Position numbers and translations under genes: made by a program. Positions 11,040 through 22,371 of a stretch of 36,685 bases of DNA are shown here, in pieces (the first letter of the stretch is position 1; the number at the start of each line of letters is the position of its first letter). This stretch comes from Gamarada debralockiae (taxonomy: Eukaryota > Ascomycota > Leotiomycetes > Helotiales > Hyphodiscaceae): positions 1 to 36,685 of the forward strand of contig NXFV01000664.1 in assembly GCA_002803225.1 (NCBI GenBank), written 5' to 3'. Below the pieces are notes generated by a model, which saw only the letters and a list, made by a program, of their open reading frames with translations, was not told the origin of the DNA and did not search any database.

Positions 11040-12760
11040 TCTCTCCTCTATTAAGTACTAACTTATACCTTTCTCTAATTACAAAGTATTCCTTGTTTTT
11101 ATAATAATATCCTTAATCTAGTAGATATTATATATACTAAATTTAATCAGTAAATCTCTATACTCTATAAGACTAACTAAGACGTAAATAAGTTCGGGGT
11201 AGATCTGTTAGACCTTAGCTACTAGAGCCTTTAACTTGGCGGGCTTATTAGAGCACTACTAGCTTCTGAGAAGTTAGCCTTCAAGGGATATATATAGCAG
11301 TCGAGAAGAGTTACTTATACAATCTTATAAGCTTTATATAAGTATATAGAGAGTATAATAGGTAATTGACCTATAAGATCATACTAACGCTATCTAGTAA
11401 CTATATACTATAACAGCTTAGAGCTTAACTTCTCTATATTTAAAGACGGGTATTTAGCCCAAAGGTAGATATTAATAGCAAGGGTTACCTTACTATAAGA
11501 ATTCCTGTATAGTTTACTAGCGTCTGTAGCTGCTTTATTAATAGTATTAATAGCCTGTATTAATTAAACGTAGGCAAACCTTATCACTAGATTATTACTA
11601 ATTTTAGATATATACTAATACTTTTTATTCTCGACTAAGGAGAGTACTAAATTATATATAGTAATAAAAGACTTATTTTAGCTATCTGATATAGGAGTAG
11701 CTAATAAGGATATCTAAACTTTATAAATATATAAGTAGTTATTCGAAAATAAAGAGGTAGTATTATCTTTAAGTAGGCTAGAGACAAGGGTATTTATCTC
11801 TTCTAGTATCTAGTTATCTCCCGGCTATAACGAACTAAATAAACTAGGAGCCAATAGTAAAGTTAGTATAGAGCTCGTACTGCGAGTAAAAGAAGCCTTT
11901 AAAGATAGTTAAATACCGAAAATATTTCCTATTATAGGACTAGTAGCCCTAAATATAGAATAGCTACCTTTAGTTACGAGTAAGGTAAGTCCTAATAGAG
12001 CTAAAGTAGCTGAGTTTAGTACAGGTATTCTAGACCCTAGATCAGGCTTCCTTAGCCCCCTAAATCGATCTAAAGCTAGAGCTAAAGGGCCTAAAAGAGC
12101 AAAAGAAAAAGATCTATTACCTAGTATAACTAAGTAATAGAATATAGATATAGTAGTTAAGCTAAAGCCTAGTATACTAAATACAAGAGTAGAGCTTAGT
12201 ATACACAGGGTTAACCCAAAGGCTAGTATAGTTAAGCGCATATTATTAGACTCTATTAATATTAATAAGCTTTCTTAAGTACTTACTAAGTTAAGTATTA
12301 GATCTCTATTTATATATAAGGAAGTATAACTGTCCGCTCCTTCGTCTTTACTAGCTAAGCTCGTCCTAATTCCGTAAAACAAATTCCGATAGTTATTATT
12401 TATAAGGTTAAGTCTATATCCGCTAGTAGAGAAGATAGTCTTCTAGCTAAGATTAACTTTAATAATCTATTAATTATTAAATACTCTTGCTAAGGGTACT
12501 TTAGGAATTATAATACAAGAGGGACTTAATTCTGCGATTAATAGGTTTCTAGCGTATAGGTAACGATTATAGAATAGACTATTATAAGTCTAGCCTCTAT
12601 AAAGAGCATTAGAGGTAATATTAATTCCTCAGAATAGAGGTATAGTATATCCTATAGAAATCAGAGTATGGCCTATATTATTCTAAGTTTAAAGAAGCTC
12701 TTTATACTATTTAGTAGTAAATAGAAGTATCTTTGAATCTTAGTGTTATATTATAGACAT
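11040..12760 (-). pseudogene. Decayed gene for a membrane-segment protein of unknown family
   Basis: A single minus-strand frame runs from ATG at 12760 to about 11040 with no frame change that I can detect, broken by TAA and TAG codons and at least one TGA (around residue 40). The uninterrupted part 12241-11909 contains a strongly hydrophobic stretch of about 60 residues (MRLTILAFGLTLCILSSTL and following), likely one or two membrane helices, followed by a Leu/Ala-rich segment. Upstream of it is a hydrophilic N-terminal part with motifs such as YNSLFYNRYLYARN. Downstream is a soluble, helix-like region. The length suggests a protein of around 550 residues. I do not recognise the family. Frame integrity with RIP-type stops argues for a real gene killed by mutation. 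The 3' end is uncertain. Confidence 0.5.
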
Positions 12761-13005
12761 AGTTAAATAAGGAACTAAAATACAAAGTAGTACTATTAGA
12801 TCTATTTTTTTCTTATAAGAATTATAATACTAAGTGACTACTTAACTATATATAAGGGCTATCCTATCTGTTTTCTATACTCTTAGTTAAATTCCGGGTT
12901 ATAGGAAGATAGATTTGTATTTACATTATTTGATTTCTATAATTTAAGCTGTCTAGTAGAATTATAGTTCCAAGATACTCTTCTATAATTCGTCTAGGTA
13001 TATTC

Positions 13006-13095
13006 AATTAATAGCTAAAGAATTAATAGCCAAGGGATTAATAGCTAAGGGATTAATAGCTAAAGGATTAATAGCTAAAGGATTAATAGCTAAAG
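13006..13095. repeat. 15-bp tandem repeat, six copies
   Basis: Six consecutive copies of a 15-bp unit of type GATTAATAGCTAAAG lie head to tail; the first two differ by one or two bases and the last three are identical. The unit is five codons long and could code for L-I-A-K-G, but no flanking open frame supports translation. The near-identity of the last copies suggests recent expansion or little mutation since. Confidence 0.8.
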
Positions 13096-13099
13096 ACTA

Positions 13100-14480
13100 T
13101 TTCAAATACAGGACTCTCCTGTCAGCTGATCTAGGTTGTTTTAGACTAGGCCTACATAGCCTCAGCACAGTTGGACTAGATCACTTAGTATCACTAATAA
13201 GTATCTATTTAGGTATTTAATGTATAATTTAGACGGGTTCAATATATAACTAGAGTAAAGGAACAGCAAAAGTTATATCTGCTTCTAATAAAGTTATTAC
13301 TACGAACTTTCCAAAATCGAGAGCTATAGCCGTAATATCAAGTTAGCGTACATATAATATACAGGCAATGTTTAAACGTTACGTATAGACGTTGAGAGGT
13401 ACATTAATATCCCTGATATATATAATGTCAGTTAGGAATTAGCGTTCCAGTATTCCTGCGCTAGCTAGGCACCACGCCAACTAGACTAAAATTAGCTCTA
13501 TGTCTAGCCTAGTAGAACCACTCATAATCCTCGTAGTTTAAGTATAACTAGTCAAGTCAAGGAACTACATATTAGATTACTATAGATACAGTATAATAAT
13601 ATAAAGTAAGCGCTAACTAACCTTTCTCCTAACTTTAATATAAGTAAATTAGCTTCTAGAGATAAGTACTAGCTAAAAGACTAGAGCTATTCTAATATAA
13701 TTATATTCTGCGATTAGGTATATCTAAACGAGGTTTAGATACTCTTAGTACCTATTGTACAGTATAATGCTAGCGCTTATATCACCTAATATATTCCCCC
13801 TACTCTATACTCAGCTAGGTAGAATCTGTCTCCCTATCTAATTTACTCTTTAATATTAATTATTAGCTACTAAAGAGATAATAATATAAGGTTTTTGAAA
13901 AATTACTATACTAATTCGATTATTTATTTAAAAGAAATCCTCCTCTATCTAGTCTATCTTCCTATCTAGAGGAGATATAAGGTATAAATAATCTATATAT
14001 AATTTAATTCCCGGGTTATTATAGTTAATCTTGTCTAGTAAGATATAGATACTAGCCTCTCCTTTAGGATCCCTAAGAGAAGATAGTAAAGTGTTAGTAC
14101 TAGACTAAGATAAATCAGTAAGAGTATACTCTATTAGAAAAGATATATAATTACTATTAGAGTACTTAAGTAAATCTCCTAATAGTCAAGCTATATATTC
14201 TCTAGATATAATCTAACTCTTAAATATTATTTTAAGCTTTAGCCGCTAATTTAGTAAGCTATAGCCTTCGATTAGTAGCAGAAGAATTAATATAAGGCCC
14301 TAGATATTAATCCTTAAAGATAGCTTAAAAGAATCCAAATATTTCACTAGGGAATCTATTTGAGATAGCTTTAGTAATTAAAGGCTATAACGAAGTTAGT
14401 AATTAACAAGAGAATAGATATAGCTATAAAAAGAAATAGAGAAAATAATATAAACTTACTCTTTATCTAATAGATCTTAA
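13100..14480. other. RIP-decayed sequence, nothing firmly recognised
   Basis: No family motif on either strand. The part near 13100-13560 is less TA-rich. The part after 14000 may belong to the 3' region of the minus-strand pseudogene that follows, since TAG/TAA-interrupted minus-strand runs continue there. Confidence 0.45.
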
Positions 14481-14489
14481 GGTATTAAG

Positions 14490-15110
14490 AGTAAAATACT
14501 GCAGCTAAAAGATTCTACTAATCTTACCTACTATTGTCCTAACGCTAGTACTATATTAAAGATATATTCCTCCTCCTCTTAGGAGAGGAAGTTAATATAA
14601 ATACTATATAAGGATTTTTAAAGCTTATCTAAAGTATCTCGGTTTCTACCTCTCTTTCTTATATATCTTCTCTTTACTAGCTTTCGTATAGCTTTCTCCT
14701 AGAGATATAGGCCAATTATATTTACCTAGTAAAACCATCATAGGATTTCAGCTAGTTATTCATATTTATTCGTCCCTTTGATTCTTCTCTAATATTAAAG
14801 TCGATATCTTAATAGTTATACTTTAATACTAGCGTCTAAGGGGCTAGTTGTCTCTGCTATATCCTTTAGTACTTGATTCGAAAGTAACTCTCTCCTTACA
14901 CAAAGGCAGTACTATAATATAGTAAGGATTTCTGGCCTAGTAATCTTATTAATCTTATCTAATATATCTGAAGAGAGTATAGACTCAGTGCTTATCTTAC
15001 TCGTTAGTTCCTAATATATTAAGCTATTTACTTCGTAGGACACTATACGTTTTTACTTTCAGTACTTATATTATTAAGCCGGGGAATAACAGGTAAAAGC
15101 TACTATAAAG
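14490..15110 (-). pseudogene. Decayed coding stretch, unknown family
   Basis: Reading the minus strand from about 15110 gives a frame of roughly 200 codons interrupted almost only by TAG/TAA, with one TGA. It has the charged, helix-rich texture of a soluble protein. Recognisable pieces include SDILDKINKITRPEILTIL, then VRRELLSNQVLKDIAETTS, and further on FLS and EEEEYIFNIVLALGQ. The frame is lost near 14540 at a possible splice-like GTAAG. No family could be named. Neighbouring sequence up to 15400 may hold the N-terminal part in another frame. Coding origin is likely; identity is open. Confidence 0.4.
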
Positions 15111-15119
15111 TCTATATTA

Positions 15120-16010
15120 GTTATCTATAGTATAGTAACAGGGAGGGGCTTCTCTGTTTATACTTACTAGAGTTAACGGGTATAGCCTACAGATTACTAC
15201 CAATAGTCATAATATCAAGGCAGGACTAGTTATCCAAATTAATATCTCCTATCTATCTATCTAGAGGTTATTATAGATAGTTATCTAGACCTTCGTTATT
15301 AGTAGTAAAAGTTACATTATAGTAAGCTCTCGGGTCTAAGTCACGATTACTTGACCCTACCTAATCAGTAATCGCCCTAGAATCAGCTATAGTAGGCTTA
15401 CTATCCTAATTATTCTCTGTAGGAGTTACTACTAGAGTTATTAAATAATTACAGCTAGTAACCCGTTGAACTACCTCTAGGAAAGAATAACAAATAAAAG
15501 AATAATAATCAAAGTAATAAGAAATCGTGCTTTGATCACGCTCTAGCTATCTACAGAGAGTATCAATAGTCTACTATAGTAAGTATTTCATAAAGTTAAA
15601 AGAAGAAGACTTCGGAAACGAATCTATTCTATATTTAAAGGTAGCAAACTCTTATTTGTACACTAAGTTAAATTTATAATAAGTTATTAAATCTATCCTT
15701 AAGAGACATAGAAGTTAGTAAAGGCTTAAGTACTAGTTCTTACTAAAAGGTTACTATAGAATCTTCTAGAACGTATAATATTACTATAAGCTATTTTAGT
15801 TTTTATCACCTTTTATTATTTGTGGATTTAGTAGTCCGAAAAGACATATCCTAGTTAATTGAAAAAAAGAATCTAGTAGTAATAGGTTAAGAAATACAAT
15901 ATAACTTGTAATTAACGAAGTAGGGTTAATTATACTATATAATACTATTATCTTAGTATAATTATTAAGTTATTTCCTCTGTAGCGAACTACTTAACTGG
16001 GTTAAAATAA
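15120..16010. other. RIP-decayed sequence, nothing recognised
   Basis: TA-rich sequence with partial frames on both strands, possibly the continuation of the preceding dead gene. No identifiable motif. Confidence 0.45.
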
Positions 16011-16014
16011 CGTA

Positions 16015-16233
16015 CGAAGGTACAGGCCAAAAAAAACTATATACCGTCCTTAGTAGCCTATTAGATACCCTATATTCCTGGCTAAGGGTTAATTTAGTGT
16101 TGTAGTTTAGGGTTTACAAAGGCAGTAATCACTGAAAATTAGCGATAAGAGGCCTATAAATTACGCAATAGTCGCTAAAGTAACGCTGAAGTAACCTTAG
16201 ATAGCATACGGTTTTTTTTTACCTGTACCTTTA
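16015..16233. mobile_element. 219-bp MITE-like element with TIRs and TA duplication
   Basis: The ends are inverted repeats. The left end reads CGAAGGTACAGGCCAAAAAA and the reverse complement of the right end reads TAAAGGTACAGGTAAAAAAA, so 16 of 20 positions agree and all four differences but one are transitions. Each end abuts a TA dinucleotide (16013-16014 and 16234-16235), the target duplication typical of Tc1/mariner-type elements. The interior has no open frame, so it would have to be moved by a transposase encoded elsewhere. It is less TA-rich than its surroundings, which may mean it arrived after much of the RIP. Whether it has relatives in the genome cannot be seen here. Confidence 0.6.
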
Positions 16234-16244
16234 TACAGGTAGCT

Positions 16245-16840
16245 TAAGCCAACATTAGTTAGACTATAATTCAAGTATCTACGCCTTTTGACTTTCAAAT
16301 ACAGGCAAAAGTATCCTATAACTAATATATTAATTAGTAGTTTCTATACTAATATATGTATATTATATAGCCGCTAAGTATTAAATAAGCTAGACTATAA
16401 GTTAATTTTAGAAAATTATAAGACCTAATCTAAATATAATATATAGTACTTATTATATATAATTAGATAGTTATACTAAGTAGTATTAAATAAGAGGTCG
16501 TAGTATATTAGTCACGTAACTTAAATATATCTATTATAAGAAAATAAGAGTCTGAAAACAAAAACTAAAATCAAAAAGACAAATTCTAGAAATAACTTTA
16601 ATCTGACTTTTGTTACTTAAGGCTTCTGAGTTAGTAGTAAAATATATAGCGAAATATATAACGGCACATACAGGCTATATCAAGGAGGAATCCTGTTTCT
16701 ATAAGTAATTATCTTATAATAAGGATAATAAGCTAGGGAAGGAAAAGAAGAGAGTAATCTTATAAAAGAGTTATCTCTAATTATAAGCTTATTACGTACA
16801 AGGCTACTAACGAGGCTATAAGTCTTAGTCGAGGTTCCCT
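16245..16840. other. AT-rich sequence, nothing recognised
   Basis: No open frame or motif found. Sequence between the MITE-like element and the minisatellite. Confidence 0.5.
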
Positions 16841-16845
16841 AGGCT

Positions 16846-17112
16846 AGTTATAGCTCAGGTTAGTAGCCTATACTAGTCCAGGATAGTTTATAGCCTAGGA
16901 TAGTATGTAGCCCAGGATAGTATATAGCCTAGGATAGTATATAGCCCAGGATGGTATGTGGCCCAGGATAGTAGCCCAGGATAGTATATAGCCCAGGATA
17001 GTTTTGTGGCCTAGGATAGTTTGTAGCTTAGGATAGTTTGTGGCCCAGGCTAGTTATAGCCCAGGCTAGTTGTAGCTTAAGCTGGTTGTAGCTTAGTAGC
17101 CCAGGCCTAGGC
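16846..17112. repeat. Minisatellite of about 17-bp units
   Basis: About fourteen units of the type AGCCCAGGATAGTATAT lie in tandem, with lengths varying from 13 to 19 bp, so the period is not codon-based. Variants differ by CCC/CCT/CTT and GGATAG/GGCTAG changes, mostly transitions. It is a noncoding minisatellite located about 400 bp left of the NLR-carrying element. Confidence 0.7.
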
Positions 17113-17394
17113 GGTACAAAACTACTACATAGTATAAAATTGTACAACTTTACCTAGCACAAACTTATAACTACAGATAGTAAAATCAGAACACTAGCCA
17201 CAACCTAGTTTTGAAATAGTCTTTAAGCTAGAAGCTAGCGCTAGCTATAACCTAATTTTTCCTCATTAATAGACAAAGATAGTAGTAAGCTTAAGACTCT
17301 AATACATGACTTATAACAAGTTTACTATTACATTCGGCCTATTTTTTGGACTAGCTTTAGAGGATAGAAGTATTAATAGCAAACTAATTTTAGA

Positions 17395-17520
17395 TAGACT
17401 AAGAGAAGGAAGTATTAGTAGTAGTCTAGATTAGGAAGTATTAAACAGAAGAAAAGTATTAGTAGTAGTCTAGATTAGGACAAATAATATAGGATTATAG
17501 AGAAGAAAGTATTAGTAGTA
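17395..17520. repeat. 26-bp-core minisatellite, left part (interrupted by insertion)
   Basis: The core unit AGTATTAGTAGTAGTCTAGA + TTAGGA occurs intact at 17411-17436 and 17455-17480. A third copy starts at 17509 and breaks off after AGTATTAGTAGTA at 17520. Units are separated by spacers ending GAAGAAA, giving periods of 44 and 54 bp. The missing part of the third unit is found at 22372, on the other side of a 4.85-kb insertion. Confidence 0.8.
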
Positions 17521-17703
17521 TAGTCGCTAGTAAAATTAGCTTCTGCCCTAAATACTTCTAAAAATTTATAGTCTACTATATTCCCTAGCTACTTATCAAG
17601 ATACTAAGCTACTTCTGGCTAGCTATCTTTATTCTTATAACTATCTTAATTTGATTACTATACTCTAGCCTATATTTAATAGATTTATATACCTGAACAG
17701 AAC
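17521..17703 (+). repeat. Left terminal inverted repeat of the 4.85-kb element
   Basis: Aligns in inverted orientation with 22190-22371. Differences between the arms are mainly C/T and A/G transitions, as expected if both arms suffered RIP after insertion. The match includes ATACTCTAGCCTATATTTAA near the inner end (right arm: ATACTCCGGCCTATATTTTA). Confidence 0.75.
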
Positions 17704-18180
17704 TCGTTATAGTACTATAATTTCCTAATATAAAGATATAGTAGATTAAGTTATAGGTAACCCTCTAGTTAGAAGTTATAAAAGCTTACTTCTTTTAAAT
17801 TAGACTACTTTTGTCCTAAAGTTTTAAAGTACTATATATGAGTTTTAGTGTAATATAGGTTATACATATAGACTTTTGTATTATTACGTATTACAGTAAG
17901 TAGCTATTAATGTCTTATTAGGCTAAAAGTAATACCGATATCGATTTCTAGCTCCAGCTTCTAACTCTTTGTCTTATATAATAATAATATCTCTAAATTC
18001 AGGATAAGCTTTAGTTTTAGTATCAGTGACTTTCTCATAGTAATCGAGCTTATTAATAGGATCTATTCTTACTTTATCGATATACTAGATTAGTTTAGGG
18101 CTATCTCTAATAAGTAAGTGATTTTGATTTATCTTATATAAGTAAGCTGACTTCTATATAGTAGGATTAAGAACCTTTCG

Positions 18181-21100
18181 AATATTCTTTGAGATATCGA
18201 CGATATTCTCTTATAGCGAGACCTTCTTAACTAATAGAAGACTAGGTTTAGTGAAATAATTCAGAGCTGCTAGGAAGTCCTTAAAGAGCTAGAAGAGACG
18301 CTAGATAAGTATTAAGAATTAGACCCTAATACAAAGGGTTTTACTAGACAGTCGAGAAGAGTATAGAAAAGATTTAGATAGGATCAGAAGGATATCGACA
18401 GATTTCAAAGCTAGATTATATCTAATATCTTACTATTTAATACATTCCTTAAGCGAATAAACAGGTTAATAACTTTATTTTATTTTTATTAGCTTCGCTA
18501 AATATAAGATAGCTAAATAATATCCGTAATAAAAACCGGCGTAGACCAATTAATCCGCTGCTAATAAGATCAAGATCGATAAGTTATTCTCGACTAGCTT
18601 ATACCTATTGACTATATGCCGCAGTAAAGCGACTTTATTAGTAGGCAGCAGGAAGGAACAGGATAATAGCTCTTAAATTCAGATTAATTCCGAAGCTAGG
18701 TTAATTTAAATAATTAGACATTATTTTGTCTAGGTATCCCAGGAGCCGGCAAGATAATAAGCGTAGCTATTATTATTAACAAGCTCTATACTAAGTTCTA
18801 TAATAACTCTGGTATTAGAATCGCGTATATCTATTATAACTTCCGACAGTAATACAAACAAAAGCTAGTTAATCTACTCACGAGTTTATTTAAACAGTTG
18901 ACTCAGAGCTTATTATTAGTACCTTAAAGTATATAAAGTCTTTACGAGTAGTATTAGTATAAACGAATACGCCCTTTAATTCGTGAAGTCTCGCAAGCCT
19001 TACAGTCTATTATCTCCTACTATTCTAAAATATTTATTATTATTAATACTCTAGACAAGTATTAAGTTTTAGATAGAGAGTATAAATAATTCCTTATAGA
19101 GCTATTTAATATCTAAGCTAAAACTACAGTGAATCTCTTAGTTACTTTACAGTTTATACCTAAGATCAGGAAAAAGTTTAAAAGAAGAAGTACAAAGCTA
19201 GAAATTCGTACGAGTAATAAGGATTTAGAGAGATATCTAGATAGATATATATTAAAGTTACTTTTATTTATATTACGTAGGGCAGAGTTATAAAAGGAGA
19301 TTAAGGCTATAATTATTAGAACTATAGATAGGATATATATTTCTTTCTTCTATTAGTACAGGTTAACTAGGTTAACGAGTTAGGTTCCTTCTTATATAAC
19401 TATACTTAGATGTATTAATTAGGAAACTATCGTCTAAAGCTATTAGAACAGTACTAGAGAGTCTACCTAAAGGATCTAAGGCCTATAATTAAGTATACTA
19501 CGAAGCTATAGATAGAATTAATAGGCAGGTTACTAATGCCAGGATACTCACTAAGTATATACTCCTATAGATTACCTATACCAAGAGACCTCTAATAACA
19601 TTAGAGCTTTAATATATACTCGCTATTAAAGTTAGCGAATCCGATCTTAACGAAGAGAATCTCCCTGAAATTAAGGACATAGTATTAGTATATACTAGAT
19701 TAGTTACTATTAATAAAAAAAGTAATGTTATTCGCCTGATCTACTATATAACTCAGGAATTCTTCGAGCGGAGACAGAAGGATTAGTTCCTGACCATAGA
19801 GATAGATATCATAATAACTTATATAACCTATTTATTATTTAGTAGTTTTAAAAGCGGATTTTATCTAATAGATAAAGAGTTCGAGACAAGGTTATAGTTG
19901 AATCTATTCTATAATTACATAGCATAAAATTAGGGAAATTATATTACCTAAGCTTCGATAGACATCTAGACTTCGATTCCTAGATTTCTAGAGAGTAAAG
20001 TAAAATTGTCTGTATATAGCTAGGCTATAATAGTTCTAGAATACTACAAAAGTAATTCATAGTATAGCTAAAGAGTAGTAAGGTAAATAACAGGAATATA
20101 TCTTACGGCGTAGTTCGGAATCATAGAGATAGTAGGCGTATTAGTCGAAGGATATAATTTAGATTATAAAGACTTATATAGTCGGACGCTACTATTGTAT
20201 AGGATAGAGAAAGGACACGAGACAGTAGTTAGGCTACTACTAGAGTAGGACGATATCGAGGCGGATTAGAAAGATAAAGATAGTCGCACGCCGCTATTAT
20301 ATACCGCTGAAAACAAGTACGAGCCAGTAGTTAAGCTGCTTCTCATGAAGGATAGAATCGACCTAGACTCTAAGGATAATAGTAATTATATTAAGAGACG
20401 GATACTATTATTATAGGCGGCGAAAAAGGGGCATGAGAGAGTAGTCAAGCTACTACTTACTACGAAATATATCGACCTAGACTCTAAGGATACTAGGAAT
20501 AATATACTACTATCGCTTATAGCAGGAGGAGGGCACGAGGAGATGGTCAAGCTACTGCTCAAGAAAGGCACCGAGCTAGAGTCTAAATCTAACTCTAGTT
20601 AGACGCCGCTATCATAGGCTACTATAAGAGGGCATGAGGCTATTATCAAACTACTAGTTAAGTATAAAGCTAATATAGACTCAAGAGATAATAATAGTTA
20701 GACGCCGCTGTTATAGGCCGTAAGAAATAGACACGAGACAGTAGTAAAGCTTCTACTCACATAACACAGTATCGACCCGAACTTCAAGAACGATAGAGGT
20801 CAGACGCCGCTAATATAGGCTATATAGAATAGATATAAGACAGTAGTAAAGCTTCTACTCGTATAATACAGTATTAACCCGAACTTCAAAGACGATAAGG
20901 GTCGGACGCCACTAATATAGGCTATATAGAAGGGACACAAGGTAGTAGTAAAGCTTCTACTTGCATAACACGGTATTGACCTGAACTTCAAGGATAATAA
21001 GAGTCGGACGCTACTATTATAGACTATATAGGAGGGACACAAGGCAGTAGTAAAGCTTCTACTTATATAATACAGCATCGACCTAAACTTTAAGGATAAT

Positions 21101-21520
21101 AAGGGTCGGACGCCGCTATTATAGGCTATATAGAAGGGACACGAGGCAGTAGTAAAGCTTCTACTCATATAATATAGTATTAACCTAAACTTCAAGGACA
21201 ATAAGGGTCGGACGCTGCTATTATAGGCTATATAGAAGGGACGTAAGGTAGTAGTAAAGCTTCTACTTATATAGTACTATATTAACCTGAACTTCAAAGA
21301 TAATAAGGGTTGGACGCCACTATTATAGGCTGTATAGAATAGATACAAGACAGTAGTAAAGCTTCTACTTGTATAATACAGCATTAATCTGTTCAAGGAC
21401 AATAAGGGTCGGACGCCGCTGTTATAGGCTATATAGAAGGGACGTAAGACAGTAGTAAAGCTTCTACTTACATAATATAGTATCGACTCGAACTAGAAGA
21501 ACTATCTCAGTATTAACTAA
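18181..21520 (+). pseudogene. NACHT-ankyrin STAND (NLR-like) protein, RIP-inactivated
   Basis: Fungal NLR-like receptors of this type act in non-self recognition and heterokaryon incompatibility: the NACHT NTPase oligomerises after ligand sensing by the repeats. Frame 1 (from about 18181) shows the helical linker with ELEETLDKY and DQKDIDRF, then the conserved PIDYMPQ-SDFIS-EGTG block (18604-18660). The Walker A motif GIPGAGK lies at 18733-18753, a Walker B-like INTLD at 19042, and NACHT C-terminal parts to 19290. The frame then changes, possibly at an intron (19290-19424), and frame 2 holds IRLIYYITQEFFERR (winged-helix/AAA-lid region typical of the family) and about 14 ankyrin repeats to 21506. 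Dozens of TAG/TAA codons replace W and Q; Walker A itself is intact. Some 1,000-1,100 residues fit the family. The N-terminal domain upstream of 18181 is not recognisable. Confidence 0.88.
20080..21506 (+). repeat. Ankyrin-coding tandem repeats, 102-bp units
   Basis: Unit starts, taken at the G-R-T-P codons, fall at about 20181, 20283, 20393, 20497, 20598, 20697, 20799, 20901, 21003, 21105, 21207, 21309 and 21408, with one more degenerate unit before the first. Most units are exactly 102 bp (34 codons), and the last eight are nearly identical. Each carries the ankyrin pattern GRTPLL-A-KGHE-VVKLLL. TAG and TAA appear at the same positions in nearly every late unit (LL*A, I*KG, and after LLL). 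The minus-strand open frames at 20386-20571 and 20800-21201 are shadows of this array. Confidence 0.9.
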
Positions 21521-21589
21521 ACCTTAGAGGGCCTTAAAGCTCTAAATTTAATAGTAGAGGAATATCCTTTAGATAAGAAGTATTTTTTT

Positions 21590-21805
21590 TTAAAGGAGAT
21601 AATTATATTTTTATAGGAGAATAATTCTTTTTTAGAAGAGGATAATTCTTTTTTAGAGGAGAATAGTTCTTTTTTAGAGGAGGAAAATTCTTTTTTAAAG
21701 GAGAAAATATTCTTTTTTAAAGGAAATATTCTTTTTTAAAAGAGGAAAATTCTATTTTAAGTAGAAAATATCTTTTTTAGAGAAGGAAACTTCTTTTTTA
21801 ATAAG
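21590..21805 (+). repeat. Tandem repeat AATTCTTTTTTAGAGGAG, 24-30-bp units
   Basis: Eight or so imperfect units each contain TTCTTTTTTA followed by purines. In the ankyrin frame the first ones read N-S-F-L-E-E, so they may have been an acidic C-terminal tail of the NLR-like protein. Variable T-run and unit length suggest slippage. The alternative is a noncoding minisatellite just after the gene. Confidence 0.6.
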
Positions 21806-22079
21806 GAATTAGACTACTCTCTATTATAGCGGTTTAAAGGCGAGATTATAGAAAAGACCTAAAAGAGAAGATATATATAACCTTTTACTACTCTCTTTCT
21901 AGATCGCTATATCTTAAGTATATAGTCCTACTCGTATAATTTAAGTATAGTTATCCTAAAATAGTAATCTAATAATCTATCTAATATCTATTAAATTTTA
22001 ATTAGCTAACTAAGTTAAGTAACCCTTTATAGCTATATCTCTCGATTAAGTTAAGCAGGATAGCTAGTACTATTAAGAT

Positions 22080-22189
22080 ATACTATACTTACTCTTTATC
22101 CCCTTATTAGGGATAAATAATACTATAAGATATAAATTAATACTATACTACTATATATAGTATAGTTATACTATAAGGGGGCTATTCTG
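22080..22189. other. Palindrome-rich segment inside the right TIR
   Basis: Short hairpins lie close together: TTATCCC-CTTATTA-GGGATAA and TACTATATATAGTATA, and the outer words CCCCTTAT and ATAAGGGG are inverted relative to each other. It may be an inner extension of the inverted-repeat arm (the left arm has a faint counterpart after 17703) or a tiny nested MITE. Confidence 0.4.
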
Positions 22190-22371
22190 TGTTTTGAGGT
22201 TCGTGGATCTATTAAAATATAGGCCGGAGTATAGTAATTAAATTAGGATAGATATAGGGATAGAAACAGCTAGCTAGAAGTAGTCTAGTATTAGGATAAG
22301 TAGCTTATAAATATAGCTGATAGTAAATTTTCAGACGTATTTAGAGCAGAAGCCGATTTTACTAGCGACTA
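22190..22371 (-). repeat. Right terminal inverted repeat of the 4.85-kb element
   Basis: Reverse complement aligns with 17521-17703 over its whole length. It keeps more C and G than the left arm in several places (for instance ATCGGCTTCTG against ATTAGCTTCTG), so the left arm is the more mutated copy. A TA duplication follows directly at 22372-22373. Confidence 0.75.

Larger units (their letters stand above)
17521..22371. mobile_element. 4.85-kb TIR element with TA duplication carrying an NLR-like gene
   Basis: The ends are perfect inverted repeats for the first 16 bases (TAGTCGCTAGTAAAAT) and similar for about 180 bp. TA is duplicated at 17519-17520 and 22372-22373. Removing the element and one TA restores the 26-bp minisatellite unit exactly as seen in three intact copies next to it, so the boundaries are well supported. 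TA duplication is the mark of the Tc1/mariner superfamily (including fungal Fot/pogo). The only recognisable gene inside is the NACHT-ankyrin pseudogene. The gaps left of it (about 480 bp after the arm) and right of it (about 680 bp) are too short for a usual transposase and show none. The element would therefore be non-autonomous with a captured host-type gene. Capture itself is inference; nested insertion is the main alternative. Confidence 0.75.

Noticed and set aside
20800..21201. Minus-strand ORF of 133 codons with internal repeats, and a 61-codon one at 20386
   Set aside because: They are antisense shadows of the tandem ankyrin units, whose plus-strand frame matches a known domain.
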